DNA from: Kiritimatiellia bacterium
Lineage (GTDB): Bacteria; Verrucomicrobiota; Kiritimatiellia; RFP12; UBA1067
Length of the DNA: 6,929 bases
Direction of reading: 5' to 3'
Assembly (NCBI GenBank): GCA_900771305.1
Contig: CAAGNL010000082.1
Span: forward strand, 1 to 6,929
Shown: positions 5,320 to 6,929 of the stretch, piece after piece
Position numbering within the stretch: the stretch's first letter is position 1
Layout: each line of letters begins with the position of its first letter
Translations under genes and position numbers: made by a program
The notes under the pieces: model-generated
Told to the model about the DNA's origin: nothing
What the model saw: the letters and a program-made list of their open reading frames with translations, nothing else
Database searches by the model: none

Positions 5320-6780
5320 TTACCGGACTCCCTGTGAACCGCGGGGCTGCTCATTTATGCCCCGTTCCACCCAATACTGATATTTGGAGACCTTAAGGAC
5401 ACCAGCCGGAGTCATACTGAACCTCTGACGGACTAGTCCGAGGCGCTTACTCGTGGAATCCTCCCCGTCATGTTCTTTCCAGGCTATTGGGATCTTCCAC
5501 ACAAGCACTCCTTCGGAACACGGCAGAACCAGGGTATCCCCCATGGACGCCTGATCCCTAAACCAGAAGTTTCCGCCGCTCACATGATGCCAATCACCAC
5601 CTCCGCGATCTGATGTATGGTACCAGTATTTCGCCAGCCGACTATCAGAAAAGTATCCGTCAATTTCACTGTCAAGTGACACTTCCTCCATGACATCCAA
5701 CCCGATAAAGGAAACCGTCTGAGGCAGAATATGGAGATCCATTGTGAACCCCGCTCCGCCTGGGTAATTTTTAGCAACACTAAAAGGACAGCGCTCAGCG
5801 TTACTGGCAACTACTGTTCTAGGCTCAATCACCTTGGAATGGGGCGTGTAGGACACATCGCCAGACTGAATGCGAAGCACATCGGTCGCCGCCCTAAACG
5901 GGCAGACGTAGATGTGATGATTGCTGGCATAGGAAGTCTGATGACGCATTCCGCTAGATGGAGTAGCCTGAATTCCGGATACGTTGGGCGTCCACTGGCA
6001 GGACACCTCCTCACCCACTCCCCATTGGTGCCTATTGGACAGACCGTCAATCGTCACAATCGGGGACAATGTCACCTTTACGACCGTGGCGGATCCGCTG
6101 GCGAACTCCGTCTGGCCGGTCAGCTGGTCCGCGATGTAGCCCATCAGCGAGACATCGCCCTCCGAGCCGCTGGCCGACATGCCCTCGCAGACAAATGACG
6201 TGCTGTAGTCCTCGTTTGGCTCGAGCGTACGGGACGAAGGGACATCAACCTGCCCTCCACCAACAGCCTTCAGTTTCTCCAGACCGGACTTGGAGAGGAA
6301 AAACGTCGCCCCGTTGGGACCGCCGTTCGCCGTCACCTTGAGACGAATCCGCGTCGACCTGCCCTGCACCACCTTGCCGGGCTCGTCGTTGTAGTTCTCC
6401 TCGAAGATGATCACAGGCCGGGTGAACTCGACCGAAAGGGACGGTCCGGACGGCGTTTCCTCCGGGGGCGGAGGCGGTTCGTCGTCCTCGGGGTCGTAGA
6501 ACCCGCAGCGGCACACGCCGCCCGTCACGCCGAAGATCGAGCCGGCGATGTAGTAGGACCCGCTCGCCTCGCAGTTCCCGCCGCAGCTGCAGGACGCCGA
6601 GCAGCAGAACGTAACGACGCCGTTGGCGGTCGACACGCATCCGCACTCGGGCATCGAGGGGGCGGAGGACATGAGCGAGGCACGGCCATGCGGCCCGTCC
6701 TCCGTGAACACGAACTCCAGAGGCCACTTGATGGTCTTGGGCGTCGGCTCATCCTGGAGCAGCTCGGCGAAGCCGCTCAT
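5320..6780 (-). CDS. Cys-rich, Pro-linker, beta-rich (Ig-like) protein, paralog B
   Basis: ATG 6780 was chosen because it forms an ATGA overlap with the stop of the upstream gene. The longer frame from GTG 6876 is Arg-rich shadow sequence, although it would supply a signal-like segment (RLGALVVGLPMSGFA). From ATG 6780 the product is 486 residues. It has a leader region (1-45), a cysteine-rich segment (Cys46, 48, 59, 60, 64, 66, 70, 90, 92), a PPPPP linker (102-106), then the region shared with paralog A: RSTRIRL (141-147), GGPNGATF (153-160), LEKL (167-170), SEGDV (206-210), TVVKV (232-236), NRHQWGVGEEV (249-259), VSFIGLDVMEE (356-366), WYHT (386-389), GGNFW (402-406), WKIPIAW (428-434). These suggest beta-sandwich domains of a surface protein; no named domain or catalytic motif is recognised. 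The next gene starts one base after the stop, so the two are translationally linked. The 3' half is visibly less GC-rich than the 5' half. Confidence 0.82.
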   Translation of the reverse strand: MSGFAELLQDEPTPKTIKWPLEFVFTEDGPHGRASLMSSAPSMPECGCVSTANGVVTFCCSASCSCGGNCEASGSYYIAGSIFGVTGGVCRCGFYDPEDDEPPPPPEETPSGPSLSVEFTRPVIIFEENYNDEPGKVVQGRSTRIRLKVTANGGPNGATFFLSKSGLEKLKAVGGGQVDVPSSRTLEPNEDYSTSFVCEGMSASGSEGDVSLMGYIADQLTGQTEFASGSATVVKVTLSPIVTIDGLSNRHQWGVGEEVSCQWTPNVSGIQATPSSGMRHQTSYASNHHIYVCPFRAATDVLRIQSGDVSYTPHSKVIEPRTVVASNAERCPFSVAKNYPGGAGFTMDLHILPQTVSFIGLDVMEEVSLDSEIDGYFSDSRLAKYWYHTSDRGGGDWHHVSGGNFWFRDQASMGDTLVLPCSEGVLVWKIPIAWKEHDGEDSTSKRLGLVRQRFSMTPAGVLKVSKYQYWVERGINEQPRGSQGVR

Positions 6781-6929
6781 GGGCAGTCCGACCACGAGAG
6801 CTCCGAGACGCAGTCCGCGGGTACAGTCCCCGCATGTTCGGTCCGCGCGCCGTCCGCGCCCTTTCGGACGAACCACGCGCCGCAGTCCCAGCCGACGATG
6901 CAGTCCGTCTCCTCGAGCGCGAGCACCCC
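6777..6929 (-). CDS. 3' end of an unknown gene upstream of paralog B, partial
   Basis: The - strand frame is open from the window edge to TGA at 6777-6779 (50 residues visible), with strong G/C third-position bias and balanced composition. It includes LEETDCIVGWDCGAWFV and ends SELSWSDCP. The competing frame over the same bases is Arg-rich, which supports this one. The stop overlaps the ATG of paralog B as ATGA, so this gene probably belongs to the same operon. The family is not recognisable from this fragment; the start is outside the window. Confidence 0.6.
   Translation of the reverse strand, partial: GVLALEETDCIVGWDCGAWFVRKGADGARTEHAGTVPADCVSELSWSDCP

Noticed and set aside
1..6929. CRISPR array, toxin-antitoxin pair or retron
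   Set aside because: No regularly spaced repeats, no reverse transcriptase and no paired small genes with recognisable toxin or antitoxin motifs are visible on either strand.

Overview
The window looks like a piece of a GC-rich bacterial chromosome, probably a metagenomic member of the PVC group (a Kiritimatiellota-like anaerobe is my best guess). That guess rests on a remembered resemblance of the two large paralogous proteins to a family I associate with such genomes, on the predicted lipoproteins beside them, and on the AAA_14/DUF4143 ATPases and IS debris common there. No rRNA, complete tRNA or other marker gene is present, so the taxonomy is a low-confidence inference.

Layout. Left arm, + strand: the 3' part of a large beta-rich/Ig-like protein gene (its 5' end lies outside the window), overlapping a lipoprotein gene (1259-2077). 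Right arm, - strand, pointing back toward the centre: the 3' end of an unknown gene (6777-6929), overlapping by ATGA a second, complete paralog of the large protein (5320-6780), followed after one base by another small predicted lipoprotein gene (4698-5318). The two arms are therefore two convergent copies of the same gene order, large protein then lipoprotein, facing each other tail to tail.

Centre, about 2.08-4.70 kb: a scarred island. It holds a 3' remnant of one AAA_14/DUF4143-type ATPase gene (about 2336-2602); a C-terminal remnant of an ISKra4-like transposase on the - strand (2660-2932) with a possible IS end at 2613-2635; a complete AAA_14/DUF4143 ATPase gene (3027-4169) with a very good sigma70-type promoter, two perfect 8-bp inverted repeats and a strong Shine-Dalgarno; an N-terminal remnant of an IS4-like DDE transposase (about 4172-4439, - strand) whose frame is cut where the ATPase gene ends; and a noncoding stretch with G/C-rich dyads (4591-4668).

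How it fits together: each arm looks like a translationally coupled operon making a cysteine/proline-linker beta-rich protein plus a predicted lipoprotein. The function of these pairs is unknown. The ATPase cassette appears to be an independent accessory gene lodged in IS wreckage between them. I see no CRISPR array, no recognisable toxin-antitoxin pair and no known defence operon. The most unusual aspects are the convergent paralogous operons and the regulated-looking solitary ATPase cassette.
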